Source: Bacillus bingmayongensis (lineage in GTDB: Bacteria > Bacillota > Bacilli > Bacillales > Bacillaceae_G). Taken from it: a stretch of DNA of 64,000 nucleotides. The stretch lies in the NCBI RefSeq assembly GCF_000299035.1, contig NZ_JH921518.1, positions 966,439 to 1,030,438 of the forward strand. The letters are read 5' to 3'. How positions within the stretch are numbered: position 1 is the first letter of the stretch; each line of letters starts with the position of its first letter. This document shows positions 55,357 to 62,844 of this stretch, one piece after another. Position numbers and translations under genes: made by a program. Below the pieces are notes generated by a model that was given only the letters and a program-made list of their open reading frames with translations, was not told where the DNA came from and did not search any database.

Positions 55357-55449
55357 TTACACTAATGGCCAAACAGGATCTGTAACCATAACTACCATCA
55401 CTACCACAGCTAAAATTGATTGTAACTTTCCAATTGTTTTAAATGTCAT
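55357..55449 (-). CDS. Candidate quorum-sensing peptide precursor (30 aa)
   Basis: A 30-codon ORF from ATG 55449 to TAA. GGGAGAG lies eight bases upstream and a TATAAT -10 box about 25 bases upstream, so it is the first ORF of the leftward transcript. The N-terminus is short and basic (MTFKTIGKLQS), then a hydrophobic stretch (ILAVVVMVVMV), then a short polar-hydrophobic tail TDPVWPLV. This is the layout of exported pro-pheromones such as PapR or cCF10-type precursors; the tail would be the signal. It faces an NprR/PlcR-like regulator gene. Alternatively it is a leader peptide or small membrane protein. Confidence 0.6.
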   Translation of the reverse strand: MTFKTIGKLQSILAVVVMVVMVTDPVWPLV

Positions 55450-55473
55450 TTTAATCTCTCCCTTTAATTTTTC

Positions 55474-55479
55474 ATTATA
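55474..55479 (-). promoter_or_regulatory. -10 box of the biosynthetic operon
   Basis: Minus-strand TATAAT with no good -35 (AAAGTG at the 17-bp position), as expected of an activator-dependent promoter. The nearest operator unit begins 47 bp upstream. Confidence 0.6.
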
Positions 55480-55526
55480 TTTTTTAATGCTTTATACACT
55501 TTCATCATATGGTAAGAAAATCCTTC

Positions 55527-55865
55527 AGTAGACATTTTTAAACAAAATCACTTTTTTTGTTTTTTGTTAAGTTAATGTTAACTCGTGTGAGTTCATCATA
55601 ACTTCTTTTGAATTTTCAGTCAACATCTTTTTAACTTTTTTATTTTTCATTAATTTGTTAAGTGAATGTTAACTTGTGTGAGTTCATCATATCCTCTTTT
55701 GAATTTTCAGTCAACATTTTTTTAACAAATTTTAATTATTTTATTTTTGTTAAGTGAATGTTAAGTGATGTAAACGAATATAACCCGCTCCGCTCAAGCA
55801 TTATCTTCCAGTTAACATCTTTAAACAAAAAAAACTTTTTGTTTTTTTGTTAAACAAATGTTACT
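55527..55865. promoter_or_regulatory. Operator array: four inverted-repeat units between divergent promoters
   Basis: Eight copies of a 20-21-bp element, TTTGTTAA-N3-AATGTTAACT, alternate in orientation: minus at 55527, 55618, 55709, 55810 and plus at 55563, 55654, 55746, 55846. Each minus/plus pair is offset by 36-37 bp, giving four 56-58-bp inverted repeats at 91-, 91- and 101-bp intervals. Within each element TGTTAA recurs at 11 bp, one helical turn. The spacers at 55584-55617 and 55675-55708 are near-identical (3 differences in 34). The array lies between the two TATAAT boxes and is the obvious target for the adjacent regulator. Confidence 0.85.
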
Positions 55866-55888
55866 ATTACATTAAGAAAAGCATAACT

Positions 55889-55894
55889 TATAAT
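55889..55894 (+). promoter_or_regulatory. -10 box of the RRNPP regulator gene
   Basis: TATAAT about 24 bp right of the last operator element, with a weak -35 (TTACAT at 55867, 16-bp spacer). It implies a 5' leader of about 130 bases and autoregulation through the array. Confidence 0.5.
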
Positions 55895-56029
55895 TATCTC
55901 TATGTTTTAGATAGATATTAAACCTTGTTTTTCTACTTACCGAAGTATCCAGAAAACTCATAAATATACTCTTTGATCCTTAATTTTAAAATCATATCTT
56001 ATAGTTAGAAGAAGCGAGGTCGTGTAGCT

Positions 56030-57298
56030 ATGATAGGTGAACAAATTAAATCTTTAAGAAAGAAGGCTAAATTAACACAACAAGATTTAGCAGAAGGAAT
56101 TATTACAAGAAGTTATTTAAGTCAAATTGAACAAGGATCTGTACAGCCCACATATGAAGTTCTAGAAAAATTCGCAAAAAAACTCAACTGTACCCTAGAT
56201 GATATACTTTTAAAGCCTGTAGATAAAAAAATCGGCACGCTAGAATTAGGTAGACAATTGAAACTTGCTGAAAACTATGTAACAACTTCCCAATTTGAAC
56301 AAGTAAAAAAAATCATTGATAAATTAGAAAGAACTATTCAAAATATGGATGTTTCTAATTTGGAATATGGTATTTTCAATTGGATTAGAGGTAAGTATTG
56401 CGAATACGATAAGGATTACGAAAAGGCAAGATCCTTCTATGAGGTAAGTATTCAACATTTTGAAGGCGAGAACCAAAATTTGTGGCTGCTGAAAAGTTTA
56501 GATAGGCTCGGATACACCTTTATACGGTTAGGAAGTTTACAACTGGCTCTGCAAACATTAAGAAGAGCATATAAGATTTCTATATATGAACAAATTCAAG
56601 ACATAAACAAAATTTCCTTGCTTCTAAGCCTTTCCATAGTCCATGGACAAATGGAGGAATATCATTCCGCTATCCATTTTTTAGATGAAGCAATTGAATT
56701 AAATCAGCTCATGAACACTTTCTATATACAGGGAAAAATACATATGGCACTTGGTGTGTGCTATATGGAATTAAAGGATCACACAAAATCTGAAAGCGAA
56801 TTTTTAAAATCCTTGAACTTCTGTAAATTATCAAACGAGAAAGCTGAAGAAGCTAGTGTTCACACAAATTTAGGGATACTATACGTAAGAAATAACGAGA
56901 CAAAAAAGGGAATTGAATATTTATTAAAGGCTCTGGATTCCTCTATTCACTTAAACCAGCCATCCAAAAGCATTAATAATATTAAATTAGAACTAGCCAC
57001 AGCATTTTTCGAAGAGAAGCAATTAGAAGAAACAGAAAAATACTGTAATGATGTTTTATATTCTGAAGACCGCTTTATGTTCATGGATCAAATCTATGAA
57101 TTATTAGGGGACATGTGTTGTCATAAACAAGAGTATTCAAAGGCAATTAATAGTTATAGTGAGGCATTAGCAAGTTATGAAAAGAAAAATAAAACAAAGA
57201 AAGTAAATACAGTCTTAAAAAAGATAGGCGATACTTACTTCTATATGAATGACCCTAAATTAGCCTTAGAAAGCTATCAAAAAATAGAGTTTTATTAA
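56030..57298 (+). CDS. RRNPP-type regulator (NprR/PlcR-like HTH + TPR)
   Basis: A 422-residue regulator, the same size as NprR. The N-terminal XRE helix-turn-helix covers residues 5-60 (LRKKAKLTQQDLAEGIITRS, YLSQIEQGSVQPTYEVLEKF). Tetratricopeptide repeats fill residues 100-420 (for example LLKSLDRLGYTFIRLGSLQL, HMALGVCYMELKDHTKSE, EEASVHTNLGILYVRNNETK), the groove that binds signal peptides in this superfamily. AGCGAGGTCG precedes the ATG. It is divergent from the biosynthetic operon and its candidate peptide, across a symmetric operator array. Most likely the pathway-specific activator. Confidence 0.88.
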   Translation: MIGEQIKSLRKKAKLTQQDLAEGIITRSYLSQIEQGSVQPTYEVLEKFAKKLNCTLDDILLKPVDKKIGTLELGRQLKLAENYVTTSQFEQVKKIIDKLERTIQNMDVSNLEYGIFNWIRGKYCEYDKDYEKARSFYEVSIQHFEGENQNLWLLKSLDRLGYTFIRLGSLQLALQTLRRAYKISIYEQIQDINKISLLLSLSIVHGQMEEYHSAIHFLDEAIELNQLMNTFYIQGKIHMALGVCYMELKDHTKSESEFLKSLNFCKLSNEKAEEASVHTNLGILYVRNNETKKGIEYLLKALDSSIHLNQPSKSINNIKLELATAFFEEKQLEETEKYCNDVLYSEDRFMFMDQIYELLGDMCCHKQEYSKAINSYSEALASYEKKNKTKKVNTVLKKIGDTYFYMNDPKLALESYQKIEFY

Positions 57299-57431
57299 TC
57301 TGTAATACACTCTATCAGCGCTGTTCACTTTTATTACTTCAATATATTACAACCTTGGATCAATCTATAAAAATAGAAAGAACTATTTAACAATACAGGA
57401 AGCCCATTACAACTTAGATACTTAAAACCAG

Positions 57432-57461
57432 AATGCTTCTCTTTCAACACAGAGAAGCATT
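57432..57461 (+). terminator. Terminator of the regulator gene
   Basis: AATGCTTCTCT / AGAGAAGCATT followed by TTTTTTT. No peptide ORF is present between the regulator stop and this hairpin. Confidence 0.85.
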
Positions 57462-57525
57462 TTTTTCATATGAAAAATACTTCAACAAGAGGACATCTTA
57501 AAACAAATATTAAGGAGGGATTGTT

Positions 57526-58353
57526 ATAGAAGTCTATGCTTTGAGTGGACCAAGTGGTACTGGAAAAAGTACAGTTGCACTCACCTTTTCATATAAACAT
57601 CATATACCCGCTATTATCGATGACGGCCTATTAATTGTGAACGGAAAAAAAGTAGCTGGATTCTCTGCCAAATACGAAAAAAATTCTTTTACCGCCGTAA
57701 AAAGAGCGATTTTTCATTTTAATGATCATGCACAGGAAGTGAGAACCGCCTTAAGAAAACTGAATGTTCATAAACTTTTAATTATCGGAACTTCCGATAA
57801 AATGGTAGATTTCATTGCGTTGAGACTCGGGATTCCCTCAATTAATCACTACATCCATATCGATGAAATCAGAACCTTAACACAAATCAAAATGGCACAA
57901 TATGTACGTAAAACAGAAGGAAAGCATGTTATTCCTATACCGCATAATCAGATTGATCAAAACTTCTTCCGAAAAATAATTAAACAAGGAATCAAAATTT
58001 TATCACCAAACAACGAAGTCATGGGAGAAACAACAGTAGTTACACCACACTTCCATCCAGACTCTATTCACATCTCAAGCAAAACATTAGAACAGATCAT
58101 CAAAAGACAATGTGAATCTGTAACGGAAGTCATTAGATGTAAAAAAATTATCATTAATATGTTAACGCTCCCCACTGTAAAAATCACTGTCGAGCTATCT
58201 TATCCTAATAAACACAGCATTAAATCCATTTCCGAAACTGTTCAACATCGGATTAATCAAGGTTTTCAACAACATCTACAGCTAGATTTAGACTCTATTG
58301 ATATCTATGTCACTAAGCTAAGAAACCTAAATAAGAAAAAAAGTTTTTTTTGA
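57526..58353 (+). CDS. P-loop protein with Asp23-like C-terminus; non-canonical start
   Basis: A protein of about 275 residues. It begins EVYALSGPSGTGKSTVALTF with a Walker A in the first 20 residues; the middle part resembles a small kinase-like fold (KLLIIGTSDKMVDFIALRLG). The C-terminal 75 residues (IIINMLTLPTVKITVELSYP, IDIYVTKL) resemble the Asp23/Gls24 fold. AAGGAGG (57512-57518) is correctly spaced for an ATA at 57526, while the first ordinary start (TTG 57541) is 22 bases away and would truncate the first strand of the P-loop domain. So initiation is from ATA/ATT or the start has mutated. Function unknown. Confidence 0.6.
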   Translation: MEVYALSGPSGTGKSTVALTFSYKHHIPAIIDDGLLIVNGKKVAGFSAKYEKNSFTAVKRAIFHFNDHAQEVRTALRKLNVHKLLIIGTSDKMVDFIALRLGIPSINHYIHIDEIRTLTQIKMAQYVRKTEGKHVIPIPHNQIDQNFFRKIIKQGIKILSPNNEVMGETTVVTPHFHPDSIHISSKTLEQIIKRQCESVTEVIRCKKIIINMLTLPTVKITVELSYPNKHSIKSISETVQHRINQGFQQHLQLDLDSIDIYVTKLRNLNKKKSFF

Positions 58354-58366
58354 AACGCTTTATTCC

Positions 58367-58411
58367 ATGTAGAATGAAGGAAAGATAATGAAGCTTTCCT
58401 TCATTCTACAT
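58367..58411. other. Perfect 18-bp inverted repeat
   Basis: ATGTAGAATGAAGGAAAG and CTTTCCTTCATTCTACAT with a 9-base loop, just after the P-loop gene. No T run follows, so it may be an mRNA-stabilising hairpin or weak terminator. Confidence 0.6.
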
Positions 58412-58458
58412 ACACAGCCACACATTTATTTTGAAATTCGAAAACAAATATATAAGCT

Positions 58459-58510
58459 ATTCATCAAAAAATGAGGTGTATGTAAAAATACACCTCATTT
58501 TTTGATGAAT
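58459..58510. terminator. Bidirectional terminator
   Basis: A perfect 23-bp stem (ATTCATCAAAAAATGAGGTG.. / ..CACCTCATTTTTTGATGAAT) between the P-loop gene and the convergent DUF4260 gene. Confidence 0.88.
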
Positions 58511-58531
58511 GTTATTTATTCCTACTATATC

Positions 58532-58879
58532 TTATAACTTATGAATATGAGTATCTTTGAACCCTGTCTTATATTTCAGGCCATACCCTAACAAACGATC
58601 CATTCCAATATGTGCTGTCCAAATCAGACCGACCATCAAGATCACATCGTACTTAAAAAAGATACCGATCAAAATAAGTAATATCGATACTATGTAAGTA
58701 TGGAACAGATTATAAATCTGCGCACCAATATGATTATTAATAAGGTACGCTAGCATTGAAATATCCGGTACAAAAAGCAGCAAGAGAAATAGCAACCAGC
58801 TAAACTCATTTAATGCGTAAATATAAATAGCCGCTATTAAAACAATAAATCCTTCCAAATGTATGATTGTTTTCTCCAT
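58532..58879 (-). CDS. DUF4260 membrane protein, copy 2
   Basis: A 115-residue paralogue of the operon protein at 38147. They share the end of helix 2 (FVPDISMLAYLINNHIGAQI), YNLFHTYIVSILLI and GLIWTAHIGMDRLLGYGLKY. Four hydrophobic helices. GAGGAGGGGGAAAC is the ribosome binding site. It is monocistronic and lies just outside the regulator end of the biosynthetic locus, so the two DUF4260 genes flank most of it. Function unknown. Confidence 0.82.
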   Translation of the reverse strand: MEKTIIHLEGFIVLIAAIYIYALNEFSWLLFLLLLFVPDISMLAYLINNHIGAQIYNLFHTYIVSILLILIGIFFKYDVILMVGLIWTAHIGMDRLLGYGLKYKTGFKDTHIHKL

Positions 58880-59094
58880 GTTTCCCCCTCCTCTTTAACC
58901 ATTCGTTAATTCAGTACGTACATGGATGAATGTTTCATATATTTGTTGTCAAACATCTTAAATTTCTTCTTCCTTATATTAAAAATATTAGGCTAACCCC
59001 CTTTAAATGTAAATAATTAGTTTTCTTAAATCACCAATATATGTTATAATTATGAATTTTCTGTTAACAAAATTCCTCAAATCATACAAGAAAA

Positions 59095-59136
59095 ACCCTA
59101 TAGAATAGACTTTTTTCATTGTCTATTCTATAGGGT
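59095..59136 (-). terminator. Terminator of the dihydroxyacetone kinase gene
   Basis: A perfect 16-bp stem ACCCTATAGAATAGAC / GTCTATTCTATAGGGT; on the minus strand TTTTTC follows. The rest of 58880-59180 holds nothing that I can support. Confidence 0.85.
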
Positions 59137-59180
59137 ACATTCCTTCAAGCTATCTAGCATTTAGAAATACCGTACGACTA

Positions 59181-60932
59181 TTATTTTAGGCTGAGAGAGA
59201 GTTCTGTAAAGATAACTCCTAAAGCACAGGCACCAGCATCCGGATACCCTAAGCTTCTTTCGCCAACCGTACCAGCGCGACCCATTCGAGCTACGATTTC
59301 TTTTGTATATTCTGCTCCTTTAACGGCTGCCGCTGCCCCTTTTTCAAAAGCAGTCTTAAAGTCTGTACCAGTTGCAGCACTTTCTGACCAAGAATTTACA
59401 CAAGGTACAAGTGCATCTACAAGCGTTTTATCGCCTACTTCTGCTCCTCTTCCGAAAGATCGCTCACCGATGGACTGTATTCCTTTAAGTGAAGCCTCCA
59501 GCATTTCAGCAAATTCTCCGACTGTTAATTCCATTTTCCCTTCTACAGCCTTACCTGCAGCTCGGAAAGCTCCGCCCCAAATTGGACCAGAAGCTCCACC
59601 GCAATGCTCCATAATCACCATAGAACACGCATCTAGGAATGTTCCTATATTTAAACGCTCTTGATCCAAAATCGAGCGCCATTCTCTCTTTAATTGCTTG
59701 AATCCCTTAGCAACGCTCATGCCAAAATCACCATCACCTGCATGCGTATCCAATTCGCAGAATGGTACTTCGTTCTTAATAATAACTTCGCTCATTTTAT
59801 CTACAAGATAAATCATATTATTTAATGTGATTACCTCATTCTTGATGATTGCATGTTCCTCCGCTGTTTCCGTCTCAAAGAAAACAGGCTTGTCTTCCCC
59901 TTGTTCTTCAATATCAACGTATTCTACGCTCTCAATTGGTCCACCTACCTTAAACGCAGGTGTATTACACTCTTTAGATAATAAGGTTTTCAGCTCATCG
60001 TCCAGTTTCATTACAGTTAGAGAAATTCCAGCCATATCAATACTCGTCATGTAATTACCGACAAACGTTCTATTGATTCGTATATTTCTTTTACTTAACT
60101 CTCTAGTAACTGCATTGTTAAACAGATACAGTTCTTGAAGCGGTGTACCGCCGAAGCCGTTTACTAGAACAGCAATTTCAGCATCCTCATCTAGTCCTAA
60201 ATCTTTCACAAGGTCATTTGTCATGCGTAAGGCTAATTCGTCTGCAGTCGCAATTTTTTCCCGTTTTCTGCCTGGCTCTCCATGAATACCGACGCCATAT
60301 TCCATCTCATCTTCACCCAATTTGAAAGTAGGTGATCCACTAGCGGGAACTGTACAGGAAGTTAGCGCTAGACCAATTGTTCGAACGTTTGCCGCTGCTT
60401 TTTCCGCTACAGCTTTGACCTGCATTAAATCCATACCTTCTTCTGCTGCCGCACCAGCAATTTTATGCACTAAAATAACTCCTGCAACACCGCGGCGTCC
60501 TACTGTATAAAGACTATCTTCTACTGCAATATCATCATCTACGCGGACATATTCTACTTGAATTCCGTCTTCAGTAGCTAAGTGAGCTCCATTTTTAAAA
60601 TTCATGATATCTCCACTGTAATTTTTAATAATAAGCAGCGTACCTTTTTTGCTAGCTGTTGCTTTAATTGCCTGGTATACCTGGATTTGTGAAGGAGAAG
60701 CAAACACATCTCCACATACCGCCGCATCCAGCATTCCTTTCCCTACTAACCCCGCGTGTGCCGGTTCATGTCCACTACCGCCGCCACTAATTAAAGTAAC
60801 CTTATTTTCATTCATTTCTTTTTTCTTAATTACCTTATACTTCTTTAACAACTCAAGTTCCGGATGAGCCATAACCATTCCATTGCACATCTCCATAACA
60901 AGGGTTTCAGGTTGATTTATAATTTTTTTCAT
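59181..60932 (-). CDS. dhaK: Dihydroxyacetone kinase, fused DhaK-DhaL (ATP-dependent type)
   Basis: Phosphorylates dihydroxyacetone to dihydroxyacetone phosphate. The N-terminal DhaK domain (about 1-335) has SGGGSGHEPAHAGLVGKGML and the substrate-binding His in GVGIHGEPGRKREK; the C-terminal DhaL domain (about 370-583) has the nucleotide/Mg site ELDTHAGDGDFGMSVAKGFK and GGASGPIWGGAFRAAG. The 583-residue fusion is the ATP-using form, not the PTS three-subunit form. GGAGGAATAATAA precedes the ATG. The divergent dhaS-dhaQ genes are its predicted activators. It complements the glycerol genes at 2.6-7.5 kb at the same metabolic node. Confidence 0.93.
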   Translation of the reverse strand: MKKIINQPETLVMEMCNGMVMAHPELELLKKYKVIKKKEMNENKVTLISGGGSGHEPAHAGLVGKGMLDAAVCGDVFASPSQIQVYQAIKATASKKGTLLIIKNYSGDIMNFKNGAHLATEDGIQVEYVRVDDDIAVEDSLYTVGRRGVAGVILVHKIAGAAAEEGMDLMQVKAVAEKAAANVRTIGLALTSCTVPASGSPTFKLGEDEMEYGVGIHGEPGRKREKIATADELALRMTNDLVKDLGLDEDAEIAVLVNGFGGTPLQELYLFNNAVTRELSKRNIRINRTFVGNYMTSIDMAGISLTVMKLDDELKTLLSKECNTPAFKVGGPIESVEYVDIEEQGEDKPVFFETETAEEHAIIKNEVITLNNMIYLVDKMSEVIIKNEVPFCELDTHAGDGDFGMSVAKGFKQLKREWRSILDQERLNIGTFLDACSMVIMEHCGGASGPIWGGAFRAAGKAVEGKMELTVGEFAEMLEASLKGIQSIGERSFGRGAEVGDKTLVDALVPCVNSWSESAATGTDFKTAFEKGAAAAVKGAEYTKEIVARMGRAGTVGERSLGYPDAGACALGVIFTELSLSLK

Positions 60933-61055
60933 TTATTATTCCTCCTCTGTAAGTTTTGTTACACTCTTCGCAAACCTATTCGTATCCACACTTTCATAAT
61001 TGGATTGATTCATAGGGGATTCCTGCCACGATACATTCCCTTCTGAATTATGATA

Positions 61056-61110
61056 TATTTGAAAGCGCATTCTTATTAACTATAGTAAAATGAAAGCGTT
61101 TTATGGTAAA
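61056..61110. promoter_or_regulatory. Two cre-like boxes
   Basis: TGAAAGCGCATTCT (near 61060) and TGAAAGCGTTTTAT (61091-61104) each match most of the CcpA consensus, between dhaK and dhaS. Catabolite repression of the dihydroxyacetone genes is likely. Confidence 0.5.
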
Positions 61111-61111
61111 C

Positions 61112-61133
61112 GGACAAAATGAACGATTTGTCT
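61112..61133. promoter_or_regulatory. DhaS operator
   Basis: GGACAAAA-N6-ATTTGTCT. The L. lactis DhaS site, as I recall it, is GGACACAT-N6-ATTTGTCC; the match in both halves and in the 6-bp spacing is close. It lies between dhaK and dhaS. Confidence 0.75.
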
Positions 61134-61196
61134 AAAGACACCCACTTCATTTATAGACTAGGATGTTAATTATTAAAAACGAATAAAGTTGTAGGG

Positions 61197-61778
61197 ATGA
61201 TTATAATGACCTCTTCTATCATTTCAAAAAAAATCATAGCGAACTCGCTAAAACAATTAATGGAAACAGAACCTTTTCATAAAATATCTGTGAGTGATAT
61301 TATGTTGAATTGTCAAATGCGCAGGCAAACCTTTTACTATCATTTTAAAGATAAATTTGAATTGTTAGGTTGGATTTATAAAGAAGAAACGAAGGAAAAT
61401 ATTATAGACTTTCTTGATTATGAAAAATGGGAAAATATTTTCGACCTATTATTCCATTACTTTTACCAAAATCAGAGGTTCTACCTAAATGCATTTAAAG
61501 TAATCGAGCAAAATTCATTTAATTATTATCTATTCGAACATACGAAAAACTTATACATCAAGATTATCGATGAGCTATTAATTGGCTGTAAATTAGCGAT
61601 TTCTGAGGTGAAAAAAGATACACTAGCCTCTTTTTATAGTCATGGCTTTGTTGGAACAATAAAAAATTGGATTGAAAATCATTGCGCTGTAGACCCATCT
61701 ATCATGTCTTCGATGATGAAAAATATGATAAACAATCAATTAGTCCTTTTACTAAAGCAATCAGCAAACAAATCATAA
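61197..61778 (+). CDS. dhaS: TetR-type activator DhaS
   Basis: A 193-residue TetR-family protein. The N-terminal HTH (KIIANSLKQLMETEPFHKIS, VSDIMLNCQMRRQTFYYHFK) fits the DhaS subfamily, which differs from most TetR proteins in being an activator. In L. lactis DhaS needs the DhaK-like co-activator DhaQ carrying dihydroxyacetone; dhaQ follows here 12 bases downstream. The gene faces dhaK, and the matching operator is in between. The start at 61197 (ATTATAATGACC..) may be the ATG nine bases further on, after TTGTAGGGATG. Confidence 0.88.
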   Translation: MIIMTSSIISKKIIANSLKQLMETEPFHKISVSDIMLNCQMRRQTFYYHFKDKFELLGWIYKEETKENIIDFLDYEKWENIFDLLFHYFYQNQRFYLNAFKVIEQNSFNYYLFEHTKNLYIKIIDELLIGCKLAISEVKKDTLASFYSHGFVGTIKNWIENHCAVDPSIMSSMMKNMINNQLVLLLKQSANKS

Positions 61779-61790
61779 GGTGGAAAAACA

Positions 61791-62789
61791 ATGAAAAAAA
61801 TTATGAATGATGTTCAAAATATTGTTCAGGATATGTTACATGGCTTTTATTTTGAACATAACGATAGAATATCTTATAACCGAGAACACAACATCATTTA
61901 CCGGAAAGACCTTGCTGAAATTGAGCAAGATGTTGTCATCATAAGCGGCGGCGGTAGCGGGCATGAACCAGCTGATGTTGGTTATGTAGGAGAAGGAATG
62001 CTGTCAGTAGCAGTCAATGGCGAAATCTTTACCCCCCCTACATCAGAACAAATATTAGCAGCAATTCGCTCTGTGCCTAAGGGCAAGAGTATCCTATTAA
62101 TCATAAAAAACTTTAAAGCTGACGTAGAAAACTTTTTAACTGCTGAATCTTTGGCAAAAGAGGAAGGAAGACTTATTGATCATGTCATTGTGAATGACGA
62201 TGTTTCTATTGAAGACGATGCTTCCTTTAACAAAAGAAGACGAGGAGTAGCTGGGACGATTTTCGTTCATAAAATACTCGGAGCAGCAGCTCTTGAAGGC
62301 TACTCATTACAGCAATTAACGGACATCGGCCATTCCGTCAGCCGTAATCTGCATACATTAGGAGTCGCGCTCTCCCCAGCGACTAACCCTGTCCAAGGCA
62401 AAGCTTCTTTTACTTTACAAGACAATGAAGTTTTCTATGGAGTCGGCATCCACGGAGAAAAAGGATACCGAAAAGAAGTATTATCTTCTTCTGAAAAATT
62501 GGCTATTGAGCTAATGAATAAACTGAAAAGTATTTACCGCTGGAAAAAAGGTGACAAGTTTGCAATCCTCATTAATGGCTTAGGTGCTACCCCATTAATG
62601 GAACAGTATATATTCGCAAATGACATTCGCCGTTTATGTGAACTTGAAGGATTAGATATTCGATTTGTAAAAGTCGGAACCCATCTAACCTCTTTAGATA
62701 TGCAAGGCACTTCATTAAGCTTACTTAAAATAGAAGATCCACTTTGGGAAAAATGGTTAAAAGCTAATGTTGAGGTGGCTAGCTGGTAG
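61791..62789 (+). CDS. dhaQ: DhaQ co-activator (DhaK paralogue)
   Basis: A 332-residue DhaK-domain protein without a DhaL part. The glycine loop ISGGGSGHEPADVGYVGEGM and the substrate His in YGVGIHGEKGYRKE are kept, so it can still bind dihydroxyacetone covalently. In L. lactis the paralogue DhaQ does this and docks to DhaS to switch on dhaKLM. Compared with the DhaK domain at 59181, the strand HNKKRRGVAGTIFVHKILGA region is shared but the rest has diverged. AAGGTGGAAAAAC precedes the ATG. Confidence 0.9.
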   Translation: MKKIMNDVQNIVQDMLHGFYFEHNDRISYNREHNIIYRKDLAEIEQDVVIISGGGSGHEPADVGYVGEGMLSVAVNGEIFTPPTSEQILAAIRSVPKGKSILLIIKNFKADVENFLTAESLAKEEGRLIDHVIVNDDVSIEDDASFNKRRRGVAGTIFVHKILGAAALEGYSLQQLTDIGHSVSRNLHTLGVALSPATNPVQGKASFTLQDNEVFYGVGIHGEKGYRKEVLSSSEKLAIELMNKLKSIYRWKKGDKFAILINGLGATPLMEQYIFANDIRRLCELEGLDIRFVKVGTHLTSLDMQGTSLSLLKIEDPLWEKWLKANVEVASW

Positions 62790-62795
62790 CCAAAA

Positions 62796-62824
62796 AGGCG
62801 GCCGACAATTCCTGTCAGCCGCCT
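62796..62824. terminator. Bidirectional terminator
   Basis: AGGCGGC / GCCGCCT outer stem with an inner CGACA..TGTC, between dhaQ and the convergent VOC gene. Confidence 0.82.
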
Positions 62825-62844
62825 AAAATGAATATTGATTTAGT

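Noticed and set aside
57300-57430. Pheromone gene directly downstream of the RRNPP regulator, as in nprR-nprX
   Set aside because: Only very short frames without a hydrophobic segment are present before the terminator.
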